This document shows, in pieces, positions 13,554 to 24,800 of a stretch of DNA of 32,266 bases. The DNA is taken from contig JAYMTA010000288.1 in the NCBI GenBank assembly GCA_036897625.1, positions 1 through 32,266 on the forward strand, given 5' to 3'. The stretch is from Pelargonium cotyledonis. Taxonomy: Eukaryota > Streptophyta > Magnoliopsida > Geraniales > Geraniaceae. Under the pieces are notes generated by a model. That model saw nothing but the letters and a program-made list of their open reading frames with translations, had not been told where the DNA came from and made no database searches. The translations under genes were made by a program, and so were the position numbers. How positions within the stretch are numbered: the first letter of the stretch is position 1; each line of letters starts with the position of its first letter.

Positions 13554-16500
13554 TCATATTTGAAAATCAATATTGCAGTTACCACGCTTTTCTGCAGCCT
13601 CAATTTGCAATAAAATTGAGGCTTGCTTTGAGAATGGAGATGCTGAGACAATATTCCCAAGGTTTTTGTGCATTTGCTTTGGCGGGTTTCTACTCTTTGC
13701 ATCGTCTCCATGATTCAGTAGTAGTGACTTTGTCTTGGCTTGAGTTTGAGCAACTGGCTTCTCAGCTCCCTTGTCATGATGAAGAAATTCTGCTTCTATT
13801 TAATACAAATGAATATAGTAAGTGAGACAATGTAGGTTAATTTAAGGAAATGAATACAACAAAAAGAAAGGACGCTGATCCAAAAGCAAAAAGAAAGGGC
13901 AAAGCATTGCTGTCTGAACATGCATTTGTAAAGCAAAACAACAAAAATAATAATGAGCATGTATATGATCAACACCTCCCTTTGCATGATTTTGCTCCAT
14001 AATCTTTATATTTGAATAAAACCCATTTAAATAAGATGTGAATACACTAATTTTGAAAAGCTATAACTATGAATAATCATTTCAATTTTCAAATGATAAA
14101 TCAGAGACAATAGTTTGCATTCACGTTTCTACAGGAAATCAAACATCCTCTGATAAGATACAGGTACTTACGAGATGAATGAAGAGAGGATTATAGGTTG
14201 CAAATCCATATGCTGGGAATATTAATGAATAATTAGAGGATTTAACTAGAATTTACCTTCAATTTTGATATATGAATTTTTCCTCACTGTGCTTGACTTA
14301 TCACGCGTAATGCATAACCATTTCCGATTTTCCTCATAATCATGTTCTGACTCAACAGGAATATGCCAGTGGCCTTTCTCCGATTCCTGCAAAGAATAAG
14401 TTCCAACAAGTAGTTTAGTTTGTACTGTATTCTCCTGGTTGTGAGTGGACAGCAGTCGCAGCACATATCATAAAGACATACACCTATTTGTTACATATAA
14501 AATAGATATCAAAATATGCTAGAAGCTAAGCTGATATGAACCTGAATTACGATAGAACAAGAAGGCGGCATGTGAAAAAGTAGACCAGTATCAGAATAAC
14601 TGATTCGAACCTAAAATTAAGAAAAGGTAAATAACTTGTTAGGGCAATTGCATTATAATCTTATACAAGATAATTAACAATTATTGGTTTAAGACTTCAC
14701 AATAGAATTAGACCAAGTTATTGTGATTTAGAGAAACGAGAAATAAATTACGATAATGGCAAGGTTGACATTTACTATTGAGAAAGTCTACTAGAATGTA
14801 TGGACCTCTATTTGTATCTACTTACTTGATGCCTTTCCTTCCATTTGGGAAAGAAGTCATTTCCTAAAAGTTGAAATGTATGATCTCTCATCTCATCATT
14901 GGTTACAATCAATCCCTTGCACTTTATAGCTGCGTACAACCAGTACCTGAAGCAGAGGTTATGAATGATACAGTGCCCTTTAAATAAATGCACTAGTAAT
15001 ACATTTAGCAGGGGTATATATAATTGCAATGTATTATTTTCTCACCAATCATCATTTGATCCTGTAGGTGTTGCATACAGAGCATCAGCAGTTCTCCACT
15101 TTTCAATCAATGTCCTGTTTTTTGTGTCATTCATCTTGGGCCCAAATACACGCCTATTATGCAAAACAATAAGCGGCCATTTATTTGAAGGAAGCTGCCG
15201 GCGTATTCCATTCGCAACACCGTTGACCTAAGGAAAGAGAAGGCACTATATCAAGAAGGCATAAAAAAGTAAGATATTGCTTTAGGCATTTTGAATCCCC
15301 TTCACTTCATTCAGTGTATAGCATACCTTTGTTGGCATAAATCTCCCTCCACTGAGAAGACCTACATTAGCTCCATCTACCACGGCTTCAAAGGGTCCAT
15401 AATCATCAAGCCATTTCTGCAGAAGTGAAATAAACAATAAAGTTATTCTTTCAACATGAATGTTTCTAAATGTGATATTTATTATAAATGAGCACACTAT
15501 CATATATCAATCAACTTCCGATCATACTTGAAATTTCTGAAAGCTTGAATTTTTCTCCTTCTTTATAGCTATCGAAGCAACAGATTCAGCAAAATTCTCT
15601 GTCTCTACAGGATCAAGGTCAATGGTGGCCAATTTTTCCCCGCAGCATCTACAGATACCATCAGCTCCAACAACAGTATCCATAATGATCCACTTTCCTT
15701 TTCCTAACCAGCCTTGCCCATGCCAGCCTCCACCTCCATTTACAATGGCTTCTTTTATCAATCTATGATCCAATCTTGTTTTCCCCACTTTTGAAGCTGC
15801 CTTGCTCTCAAACCATTTCACAATCAAATCTGCAGTAGATGATGAGACCTTCCTTACACTTGTTCTTAGTTTATGTAGCACATAATAAACTTTATCGACT
15901 CTTCCAGCTCCCACACTTACTCTTAAGAGTGCCTCGAGTTCTGGTTCTTCAGGATGGACACCATGCTCCAACATGTGTTCTTCAACAACAAATGCTTTAT
16001 CAACATCTCCACTATTGCAATACACAAATAGAGCAGGACCATATGACCGCAATCTAGGATTTATTCCCATTGACTTCATTTGCTTCACCATGTCAAAAGC
16101 CATATCACCATTACCCATTGACATAGCCATTCTAGCTAAAGAGGTCAAGATAGCTTCATTCACCGGGACCTTATCTAAGCACATCCTCTCATAGATCTCA
16201 TATCCCCTTTCCATAGCATACTTCTTGTCATCTTCACTCAAGCATATTTTTTCATCTTGTTGGGTACCACTACCAGTCCCATCTTTAAGTGTCGAATCAT
16301 CACGACTGTCATTTTGAACAGGCGTAGAAACATCAGACGATTGCTCTAACTTCTTCTTCTTATTGGAAGAGCCATCCATATTATGAGAGCTATTATCATT
16401 AGATACATTAGCATTCGAAGTGCGAGTTTCTCTCCTACTTTTAGCTGGCCACGTAGCACCCACAGGCACAGCTGTAGAAGAGCAAAGATATAGAATCACA

Positions 16501-17198
16501 GCATAATGGTACTGTTCCAACTTAATTCCTTCTCTCTGAGCCATATCATATAACTCAATTGCACCCATGACATCCCCTCCTTTTGAACACGTATCCAATG
16601 TAGTTTTCAACAACCTGACTTCCAGCGACTCAAGCTTTTTCGCCTTAGACCCTTTCCTTTTCTTCTTCTTCTTCTCTCCCTCCCCAACCCCATTAGCATC
16701 ATCAACCCTTTTCTCGATTTTTTCCTCTTTCTTATCATCAACAGCTAAACTACCCTTATTTTCCAAAGATTTTACTGTAACATCCTCATTTTTAAAGCAA
16801 GGCATAGAAGCCTTCTCCCCTTTTCCTCTAGAACCCTGATTTTTATTTGTGACCCAATCCTTCAGGCTTATCTTTTCAGACTTATCCTCCTCCAATACTG
16901 AACTAACAAGGGTTTCCATGGATTTCCTGTCGACCCTTTCCTCTTTAGACCTAGAAGAATAAGACCCAGAACCATTTCCTTTTCTAGTTCTAGAATTAAC
17001 GATCTTTGCTAAAGATTCATGGTCTGTAGTAGACAACTTGGATTTCGAAACTGTGTGGCTATATTCAGATTGGTAAAATGGTGAAAGTTTATGTGTGTGT
17101 TTAGGAGATGAGAAAGAGAGGAACTGTGAAGAACATGAGAATCTAAAAGTTGTAGCATTGAGAGAGCACTTACATGGGAAGATGGGTTGTCGCTGCAT
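13554..17198 (-). CDS. Proteinaceous RNase P (PRORP), organellar type
   Basis: PRORP is an RNA-free enzyme that removes 5' leaders from precursor tRNAs. Seven exons: 17198-15528, 15416-15327, 15227-15046, 14946-14826, 14610-14542, 14386-14257 and 13795-13554, giving 834 residues. The N-terminus is Ser/Thr/Lys-rich and acid-poor, like an organellar transit peptide. Lys-rich linkers come next. The PPR domain covers about 200-460, the central zinc module includes Cys516 and Cys519 with His719 and Cys736, and the NYN metallonuclease domain follows. Expected catalytic aspartates are Asp571 (VVDGANVG), Asp646/Asp647 (GSNDDW) and Asp665 (VTNDEMRDH). Their spacing matches my recollection of Arabidopsis PRORP1 (399, 474, 475, 493). 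It is much longer than PRORP1 (572) because of a long N-terminal region, an insertion at about 243-320 and a C-terminal tail after Cys736. Seven exons fit without a stop; the last exon is inferred from phase and an AAATAG acceptor. Confidence 0.92.
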
Positions 17199-18060
17199 AT
17201 TGATAAGCCTAAAGGGAACAGAGGAGGAGGGGTGGGTCTATCTGTAAATAATAGACTTCTGGATAACTTTTGTGATATACAGTAATAAAAAAATGAAAAA
17301 TGGATTTTGTGTATGTATCTTACATATAGGTGCGATGAAATTAGCGTCTTTGGGCTCACGTAATCGTGTTCATGTTGGTCATCCAAGACACACGCGCACG
17401 AATAATTAGTCGTGTCGCAAAACACATAATAAGAGTATAATTGTAAATTAATCTTAATAATATGTCAAACGTGTTGGGCAATGTCATGTTCGAGTCAAAT
17501 GTATTTATTCTACTCTGCATAATGTGTGGGATTATTTGTGTTCAGCACAACTCATTTAGTTATCAGATTAAACATGTCTTGTTTGTATTGTGTTGTGCAA
17601 CACTCACACAACCTTCAGCAGCGAGACACTCGAATTGCCATATCTAATAATTATTGTTGAACTTGTATATATTTATTGAAAGATTTAAAAATATTTACAA
17701 ACTATGACCAGTTAAATTTTATACATTTATCAATGAGAAAACTAACATGTTATTGCAAACAAATGCTAATAGAGTCCAGCTTCACTTAACAAGCATCATG
17801 AGTCATGACCATAGAAAACCAATATGAACCAACAATTCACATCTTGAATTAAGAAAAGAAATGCAAGTAGAAACTCATCCAGCCCACCTGGAGATGAAAC
17901 ATTCAGATAAGAAATCTCAAATTGTACAAATTGAAGAACCAACTTGCATCTATTAAGGCAGATGTTTCTTTAAAATGTCAGATAATAATTCAAAAAATGT
18001 TGTCTCTGGCCCAAAATTCCTATCTGCCTTGTGAGAACTTGCTGCATCTATAGAAGATTG
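17199..18060. other. Intergenic between NFD6-like gene and PRORP
   Basis: The first 150 bases or so should be the PRORP promoter and leader; a weak TATA-like CTATATG is found on the minus strand near 17323-17330. The rest is AT-rich and shows no gene or clear repeat. The portion next to 18060 is probably the 3' untranslated region of the NFD6-like gene. Confidence 0.4.
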
Positions 18061-19762
18061 TCATAAAGGCATTGAAATACCTGCAATAAGGGGAAATGAA
18101 AATAGTATTATGGTTTGTCACATAAGCCGCAATGCTCATCATGCTTCTATCTAGATCAATAAAATAATTAAATTACAGCTACATCACATTCATATAGCAT
18201 AACTGCATAATCATAATTGAGTCAAATGTAACAGTTGCTAATCACATCATGCAGCGTGAGTAACCAAATTAAAATAAAATGCAATTGTGTCAAAAGCATA
18301 ATGAATGACAAATGAGTGTCCATACATAAGCTCCATTTAGCTGTACGGCAAAATTACATCCTCATTCCCAGCAGAAGTAAAACAAACAGAACTACCAACA
18401 ACAATAATGAAATACTGCGCAGTCACTCTACGACAAATCATTTTAAGTTTGCATGACAGAATCATTAGAATCTACCCTTCAAAACAGAAGTTCATATATT
18501 CAGGCCCAGCTCCAATAATCAACTTAAACACCATTTTTTTTTTACAATAAAGAGCTACTCTCACAGAAGCACAACTTAACATGGCCAAACAAGCAATATT
18601 ACAGCAGTACAGGGATCAGAACTGAAAAAATTGATGATATATTCAGATAGCTACAATTTTCCTTAGAAACATTAGCTTCCACTATTTATACAAGCTAATA
18701 TAGATATTATTCATTTCATCCTTAATTTGGTCTGCTTTATTGTCTATCTAACAAGTAACAATCTTCCTCAGATCTCCATGTATATGCCAAACAACCATAC
18801 AATCGTATTAAAGCACAAATAATCACAAAAGACGTCATAAATGGCCAAGGTCCAAGAGCAGCTACGATTGGTAGAGTCAGATGTAAATCCTACTTGATTC
18901 ATTGCATACAAAATATATCTGGGTCGGCGATCAACATAACACCGGTTTGAGTATGTATTTGTTCAGTAAGTTTAGCAAGTGCGTTAGGGATACTATCACC
19001 ATTCAGCACCCCATTTCTCACTAAACATAACAAAATCAGTACACTGGATCAAGGTAGTCCCTGACAAATATTTTTTGGAATGGAAATGGGTCTTGATACC
19101 CGTTTCTAAACACAAAATGCATTTTTGCTTTGTTGTGTACTCTATAAAATCAACTGATGAAGTGTGTGCTAAGCTTCTCTCCACTATCTTCAAAACAAAC
19201 ACAGGAAGTAGTTCCTCGATTGCACTACTAATGAACACAAACATAACCCATCTCAGCTGAAATATCGGATTAACTAGTCAAACCAGTTGCAACTTGCAAT
19301 TCCCATTTACTGAGAGCGATTCAAGTCTAACACATTGCACTATAAAAAAGAAACAATAATTGCACAAAACACACCTTGAGGAACTAACCCCCAGCTCTGA
19401 GACTCTACCGGCAAGCTGGACGTCAATCGCGCCGAGGCAATTGCACTGTGCAATGGCAACATAGTAACCAAGTTGCTCAGCTCCACTGGTAACCTAACAA
19501 AAACAGCACACATTACAGCTATCCGACTTTTTCATGTGTAAACCCCAAAAGCAACCAAGTTCAAACCTTTTTCTCAGCAACCAAACAGAAGGTAAGGAAA
19601 GAAAATTGAGGGGAGGTCTTACCGGGAAAGGCGAGAAATGCGTCGAGAGGTTGCTGGAAGTTCGGATAGAGAAGCTGATTGAGGTGGAAAAAATGATACA
19701 TTTTTTAACTTCAGAGACTGTAGTCGAGACGCAAACCTAGACATGGCCCGTAACGACGCCAT
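18061..19762 (-). CDS. NUCLEAR FUSION DEFECTIVE 6-like small organellar protein
   Basis: Three exons, 19762-19623, 19493-19375 and 18080-18061, join in frame to a 92-residue protein. The N-terminal half is rich in Ser, Arg and hydrophobic residues and lacks acidic residues until about residue 36, like a mitochondrial presequence. The conserved core is LPVEL, then MLPLHSAIASARLTSSL, then the ending QSWGLVPQGISMPL. This core and layout are typical of the plant NFD6 family. In Arabidopsis, NFD6 was found through failure of polar nuclei to fuse and is placed in mitochondria; its biochemical role is unknown. The last exon encodes only the end of one Gly codon, five residues and a stop, after an intron of 1294 bases. 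Reading through intron 2 would give a different short tail, so alternative C-termini are possible. The gene is divergent from AIM1. Confidence 0.78.
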
Positions 19763-20245
19763 TGCAGGATTTTCAAAAAACTGCGAGGGTTTGGTTTTTT
19801 GTCAAGAAGACTGGAACTTGGGAGCAGAGCAATGCGAAACGAAGTTGGGTTATTTTAGTGTATTTTGTAGACTGTGAGGTACTTCCGTCACCGACCAATG
19901 AGTTCTCAGATAGTCAGAGATAGCTAGACGGTCAAATGGACGTGTTCGCAAAACGGTGTAGTTTTATTTTAGTTTTTGAGTTCAAAACTAGTACAAAAGT
20001 TTGGGGAACAACTAATATAAATTTGTATCAGTTAACAAATGCTCATTTTATTTTGTACGAATCGAGATAAAAGAATTAGCATAAAATTTGGTACTAAGAT
20101 CTAAGTTTGGTAACATTTTTGGATATAAAAAGCTCTTATACATTAGTCCGAGTGTTATATACGCACATAATAAAAATAAAAACTAAACACATTATTTGCT
20201 TTCACATGAATTTTAGAACCTTATGAAATGATGAAGTTTTAATAA

Positions 20246-20507
20246 ACTATTCTTTTCGTCTCAAAATGAGTGTTGTTTTCATTTTTTGCAAAAATTAAGA
20301 ATTATCACATATTTGCGTGTGTTTCCAATATTACCCCCACTTTAACTTTACCACTTACACCCCATGTGTAGAATTGTCTATGTGCATAAGTGATAAGAGT
20401 AATATGAAAAAAAAACAATAATATAACAACCTAAAAATAGAAACGAAACACTCATTTTATGACAAAAAATTTAGACAAATAAGACACTCATTTTGAAATG
20501 GAATGAG
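20246..20507. mobile_element. Stowaway-like MITE (Tc1/mariner type)
   Basis: The left end reads CTATTCTTTTCGTCTCAAAA and continues TGAGTGT. The right end, reverse-complemented, reads CTCATTCCATTTCAAAATGA and continues GTGTC. Both resemble the plant Stowaway consensus (CTCCCTCCGTCCCAAAATGAGTGTC). A TA flanks the right end at 20508-20509, and the left flank is AA, a likely mutated TA. The element is about 262 bp, AT-rich and noncoding, as is usual for this class. Confidence 0.65.
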
Positions 20508-20546
20508 TATTTTTTTTTTCTTTTGGCATTGGAAGTTGAGTGATAA

Positions 20547-20561
20547 TTATTTCATATTCTA
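20547..20561 (+). repeat. 15-bp target-site duplication, left copy
   Basis: TTATTTCATATTCTA is repeated exactly at 20743-20757, directly flanking the SINE body. Confidence 0.9.
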
Positions 20562-20742
20562 CTAAGGCATGATGGGTCAAGCGGTTGATATGGTTTGAAT
20601 TTTCTTTGAGGTCTCAGGTTCGAGCCTCCTTGCCGACGGTATGGGAAGGAATTTATGGGTTTAAGGGAACTAACAACTAACAGAATGGTAAGAAACACTG
20701 GCCTACAAAATAGGCCTGCTGTCCCGCGCTTATAAAAAAAAT
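20562..20742 (+). mobile_element. tRNA-derived SINE (about 181 bp)
   Basis: The body starts with CTAAGGCATGATGGGTCAAG, giving an A-box-like GGGTCAAGCGGTTGATATGG. It carries a near-perfect B-box, GGTTCGAGCC, about 40 bases further on, the layout of an internal RNA polymerase III promoter. The 3' end is an A-rich tail (TATAAAAAAAA). An exact 15-bp target duplication flanks it, which points to a LINE-assisted insertion that is fairly recent on the scale of mutation decay. No coding sequence is present. The family name cannot be given from sequence alone. Confidence 0.85.
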
Positions 20743-20757
20743 TTATTTCATATTCTA
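20743..20757 (+). repeat. 15-bp target-site duplication, right copy
   Basis: This is an exact copy of the 20547-20561 sequence, at the A-rich 3' end of the SINE. Confidence 0.9.
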
Positions 20758-21470
20758 ACTTCGTTCTTACTACTTTATGAGTTAAAGTGGACATTTTTTC
20801 ACATATATTTTTAAGTTTTGTTATTAAACATTCCTAACCCTTCAAAATTGTTTCCAAACACATAGTGTGGCTCCTAACAAAATAGAGTTGTCTAATAAAT
20901 GCAAATAGCAATAAGTCAAAAGGTCATCGGCCTAAAACTATGGAGATAGTCGGCCTAATTGTATTGCTTAAATTTGAACTCCAATTTTGATTTTCTTAAT
21001 TTAATTTAAGGTTCTCTAGAAGATGACACAATGATCAAAATATATATTTTCATGTAAATGATCGTGGATTTTAATCTCATTGTACTGAAATTTACAAGAA
21101 AAAGCTACTCTTATTATGTAAATCAATTAGTTTTTTTTTTAATAAAAAAATTAATTACAAAGTGTTAAGTTCGAAATTTCAACTACTCACTAGCTCAAAT
21201 TAGTGTTTTAATTATCACCTATCGCGTGAATTTACTGGTAAAAAAATTGCTCCAACTTAACTTGAGGTCTCGAGTTTGAATATGATAAAACGGCTTAAAT
21301 TTACCAACCACGAGTTTATGAATCCGCTATATATATATTTGTATTATAGAATTTGCAAATTATAGAGTAAATAATTGAAAAGACTCCAAAAAAAATATCT
21401 TGCATACATTTCAAAGAAAAGTTGTACACGTCAAATTTTGCATTCGCATCCATATGATCCCTCCTCCTAT
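20758..21470. other. AT-rich intergenic, no gene seen
   Basis: No coding region is supported. A degenerate SINE-like piece at 21253-21282 (CAACTTAACTTGAGGTCTCG) parallels the one near 4507. A short (TA)n run is present around 21329-21338. Confidence 0.4.
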
Positions 21471-21474
21471 CCAC

Positions 21475-21480
21475 CACGTG
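21475..21480. promoter_or_regulatory. G-box upstream of AIM1-like gene
   Basis: CACGTG occurs about 280 bp upstream of the candidate TATA box of the beta-oxidation gene. A second copy lies at 21519-21524. Paired ACGT-core elements are common in abscisic acid and light responsive plant promoters; the role here is inferred. Confidence 0.45.
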
Positions 21481-21518
21481 TTACACGTAAGCCTGCGTCG
21501 CTGTCCACGGCGCGCCCA

Positions 21519-21524
21519 CACGTG
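21519..21524. promoter_or_regulatory. Second G-box / ABRE-like element (ACACGTG)
   Basis: This is the second CACGTG of the pair, preceded by CA to give an ABRE-like ACACGTG. It lies just after the 8-bp palindrome GGCGCGCC at 21509-21516, which contains a CGCG core of the type bound by CAMTA factors. Confidence 0.45.
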
Positions 21525-21755
21525 ATTCACCCCCTGCATCTTGTCCAGTTTATCCACACATATATATTATCCACCGTTAGATTTCCCTACTTTCATATCG
21601 AACCAGCAACCTTAAGAAAATGGACGGTACAAATTAGAAAACACAACTGTAGCGCGAAGTAGCAGATGGGACTCGCTCGCGACTCGCGAGTCTCGAGCCG
21701 CCGATGCAAATTCTAGTGCTATGGTTGTTGCAGTCAATTCCACACTCAATTATGA

Positions 21756-21763
21756 TATAAATA
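21756..21763 (+). promoter_or_regulatory. TATA box of the AIM1-like gene
   Basis: A clean TATAAATA lies 129 bp upstream of the ATG. This leaves room for a leader of roughly 95 bases, a normal plant layout. Confidence 0.65.
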
Positions 21764-21884
21764 CACAAACAGCTAATCATTTCATTTCATCTGATCACTG
21801 CATTTTCAGTTCATAGCATCGCCTTCTCCATTTTCGCGATCCAGAGCAAAAACCCTAGTTTCTGTCAATCGAGCAGAAGCAGCC

Positions 21885-24800
21885 ATGGCAGGCGTTCGAG
21901 TTACCATGGAGGTCGGTGATGATGGCGTTGCAGTGATGACCATCCACAATCCTCCGGTTAACGCCCTAGCTATTCCAAGTAAGCTCAACACACCTGCTTC
22001 ACAGTCTTCAGAATTATTATGATTGTGCGTTTTATGTGTTGAATTGATGAGCTGAGCTGAGCTATGGTGATTTCTGGATTTTGATTTTCGCAGTTCTGAA
22101 GGGCTTGACGGAGAATTTTGGCGAGGCGGTGAGGAGAAATGATGTTAAAGCTATCGTTATCACCGGTACATTAAGATGATTAGATTGTTGTGACTTTGAT
22201 TGATTTTGTTTTTTGTGTGTGATTGAGGAAAATTGAATTGTGTTTGCTTTCATGCTTTTTTCAAGTGTTTAATTGAATTTCAAGGATCTGTGTTTCTAAT
22301 AATCTTTGATTTGTTGGTAGAGCTGTGTGGATCTGTATGTCTGTAGTACAAATTTTTTGAACTGGAAATTTGTAGAGAAATGATTGGGAGAGAAGATATT
22401 TGTGATGTTGCTTTATGTAAATGTGTCATCGGTGTTAATTTGTATTTTTTGGTTATTGAAGGCTATGGTGGAAGGTTTTCTGGTGGTTTTGACATCAATG
22501 TTTTCCAGAAGATTCACCAGAACGGTAGGTGTTCGAAAACTGTACCATGTGCTTTTGAGCTGATCGTGTTTTCTGCTAATCATGTTATGAACTTGTAATA
22601 ATTTACCAAGGTTACTTTTGTCTTGGCAGGGGATATTTCACTCTTACCTGACGTGTCTGTTGATCTAATGGTCAACATAATAGAAGGTTTCCACCTGAAC
22701 TCGTCACTATTCAAGTTGGTATCTAAGATTTGTTTTTCTGGATAACTGATACATATTCTTTTTTATTTAATAACTTTAGATTGCAAGAAGCCTGTCGTTG
22801 CTGCTGTATCTGGACTGGCTCTTGGGGGTGGCTTGGAATTGGCAATGGTTTGTGTTTTCCTCTTAGCAGTATCATTTTCTGGCTCAACTTAATCCATGAA
22901 TAGTGCTGTAAAGAAAACAAAACAGGAAAACAAAAAATTGACATTTTCCACTCCACTGTATGCAGGGATGCCATGCCCGCATTGCCACCCCTAAAACTCA
23001 ACTTGGCCTGCCGGAGCTGTCACTTGGAGTAATTCCAGGATTTGGAGGTACTAATGCTTCTTTATTATTTATATATACAAAATGCATGCTAAGTGTTGAT
23101 TCTGTTAGGTTTACGTACCAATGATGAAAGAATTTATGCTTTTTGAATTTGACTGATTGTTGTTATGGTACTCTACAAGGCACACAGCGGCTTCCAAGGC
23201 TCTTAGGGCTGTCCAAAGCTATTGAAATTATGCTAGTAAGATTTTGAATATGCCCCCCTTTCCATTGTTTCATTCCTATTACTAACTCCCTCCTCGCCAC
23301 TACACATTGAAAAACCTAACATGGAGCCATATTTCATTTTGAGCTGCTATTTCTGAAGATATGCATTTTCTGTTTTCTAAAACTTCGTTTGGTCCAGCTT
23401 CAAGTTTAGTTATGCTGATTTAAATTGCCATACATAATACACTTTGCAGTCATCTAAACCAATCATGTCCGAAGAAGGGAAAAAGCTAGGTCTTATTGAT
23501 GCTCTTGTGCCTTCTGAGGAATTGCTGAAAGCCTCTCGGTTGTGGGCTTTAGACATTGCTGAAGGGCTCAAACCTTGGATGCGCTCGCTTCACAAGACAG
23601 ATAAGATTGGTTCTCTGTCTGAAGCACGTAACATATTGAAAATTGCACGTCAACAAGCCAAGAGGACAGCCCCAAATATGCCTCAACACCAAGCATGCCT
23701 TGATGTGATTGAGGAGGGAATAATTCATGGAGGATATAATGGGATTTTGAAGGTATTTCCATTTTCAGAGTTGTTTTGTTGTTAGATTCTTGTGCTTGTG
23801 GTTTATTACCATTAGGAATGAGATGTTATTGTAACTATGACATTATGTCAGAGTGTCACACCCTTCTTCTAGGGAGTTCCAAAATGGCTTTTTATCTGCA
23901 TTTGACTGAAGGTTAATGATCTGTTTATTCATACAAGCTAATAGACAAGATTCATTGCAGGAAGCAAAAGTCTTCAAGGAATTGGTCTTGGCAGATACCT
24001 CAAAAGGTCTTGTTCATGTCTTTTTTGCACAGCGTTTAACATCAAAGGTACAATTAGTGGTGCAATGATCTCTGTGGTTCTTTTCTCAGCATTACACTTT
24101 CTCTTTGTGCAAAGATTTGTACAACCTCATCAAAGATTTCTACTTCTGCATTTTTTCTTCAAAAAAAAAAACTCCATAATCTGTTCATCTATTAATTTCA
24201 TGATGACATTCTGTTCGTGTAACCTTTTTTCTCATGTCATTTTAACATTGATAGGTACCTAATGTCACTGATGTTGGGCTTAAACCAAGGCATGTAAAGA
24301 AAGTCGCTGTCATTGGTGGAGGTTTGATGGGTTCTGGCATAGCTACTGCTCTTCTTTTGGGAAATATATCTGTTCTTCTCAAGGAAATCAATCCTGAGTA
24401 TCTTCAAAAGGGGACAAAAATGATAGAAGGTGATTTCTTCATTTTTTAGTTGTTGAGGTTAATAATGTAATCCTTTTCATTTAGTTACAATTGCTTTCAC
24501 TTAGGAAAACTGACTATGAGGAAAAGAATGAGAAGATCAGATTTCCAATTATCATATGTTGAATATATTTGCAATATGTTGTAGCACTTTAGCTGTGTAT
24601 TTTCATGATAGGAAATATTCGAGGTTTAGTAGCAAGAAAAAAGTTGTCTCAGGATAAGGCCGACAAAGCCCTGTCAATGCTCAAAGGTGTATTAGATTAC
24701 TCAGACTTCAAAGACGTGGATATGGTCATTGAGGTACACGGTCTCAAGTTTCATCTTCCATATTTTGAAGTTTAAGCTGCGACGTTACATTATTTCAGTA

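Noticed and set aside
13406..13825. Plus-strand ORF of 139 codons
   Set aside because: It is antisense to the last PRORP exon. The minus-strand frame ends in a family-like amphipathic helix and fits the splice phase, while the plus frame shows no domain.
16567..16839. Plus-strand ORF rich in Phe and Ser
   Set aside because: It is the shadow of the Lys/Glu-rich part of the PRORP first exon.
19534..19740. Plus-strand ORF over the NFD6-like first exon
   Set aside because: It is antisense to the coding exon that carries the presequence and has no domain.
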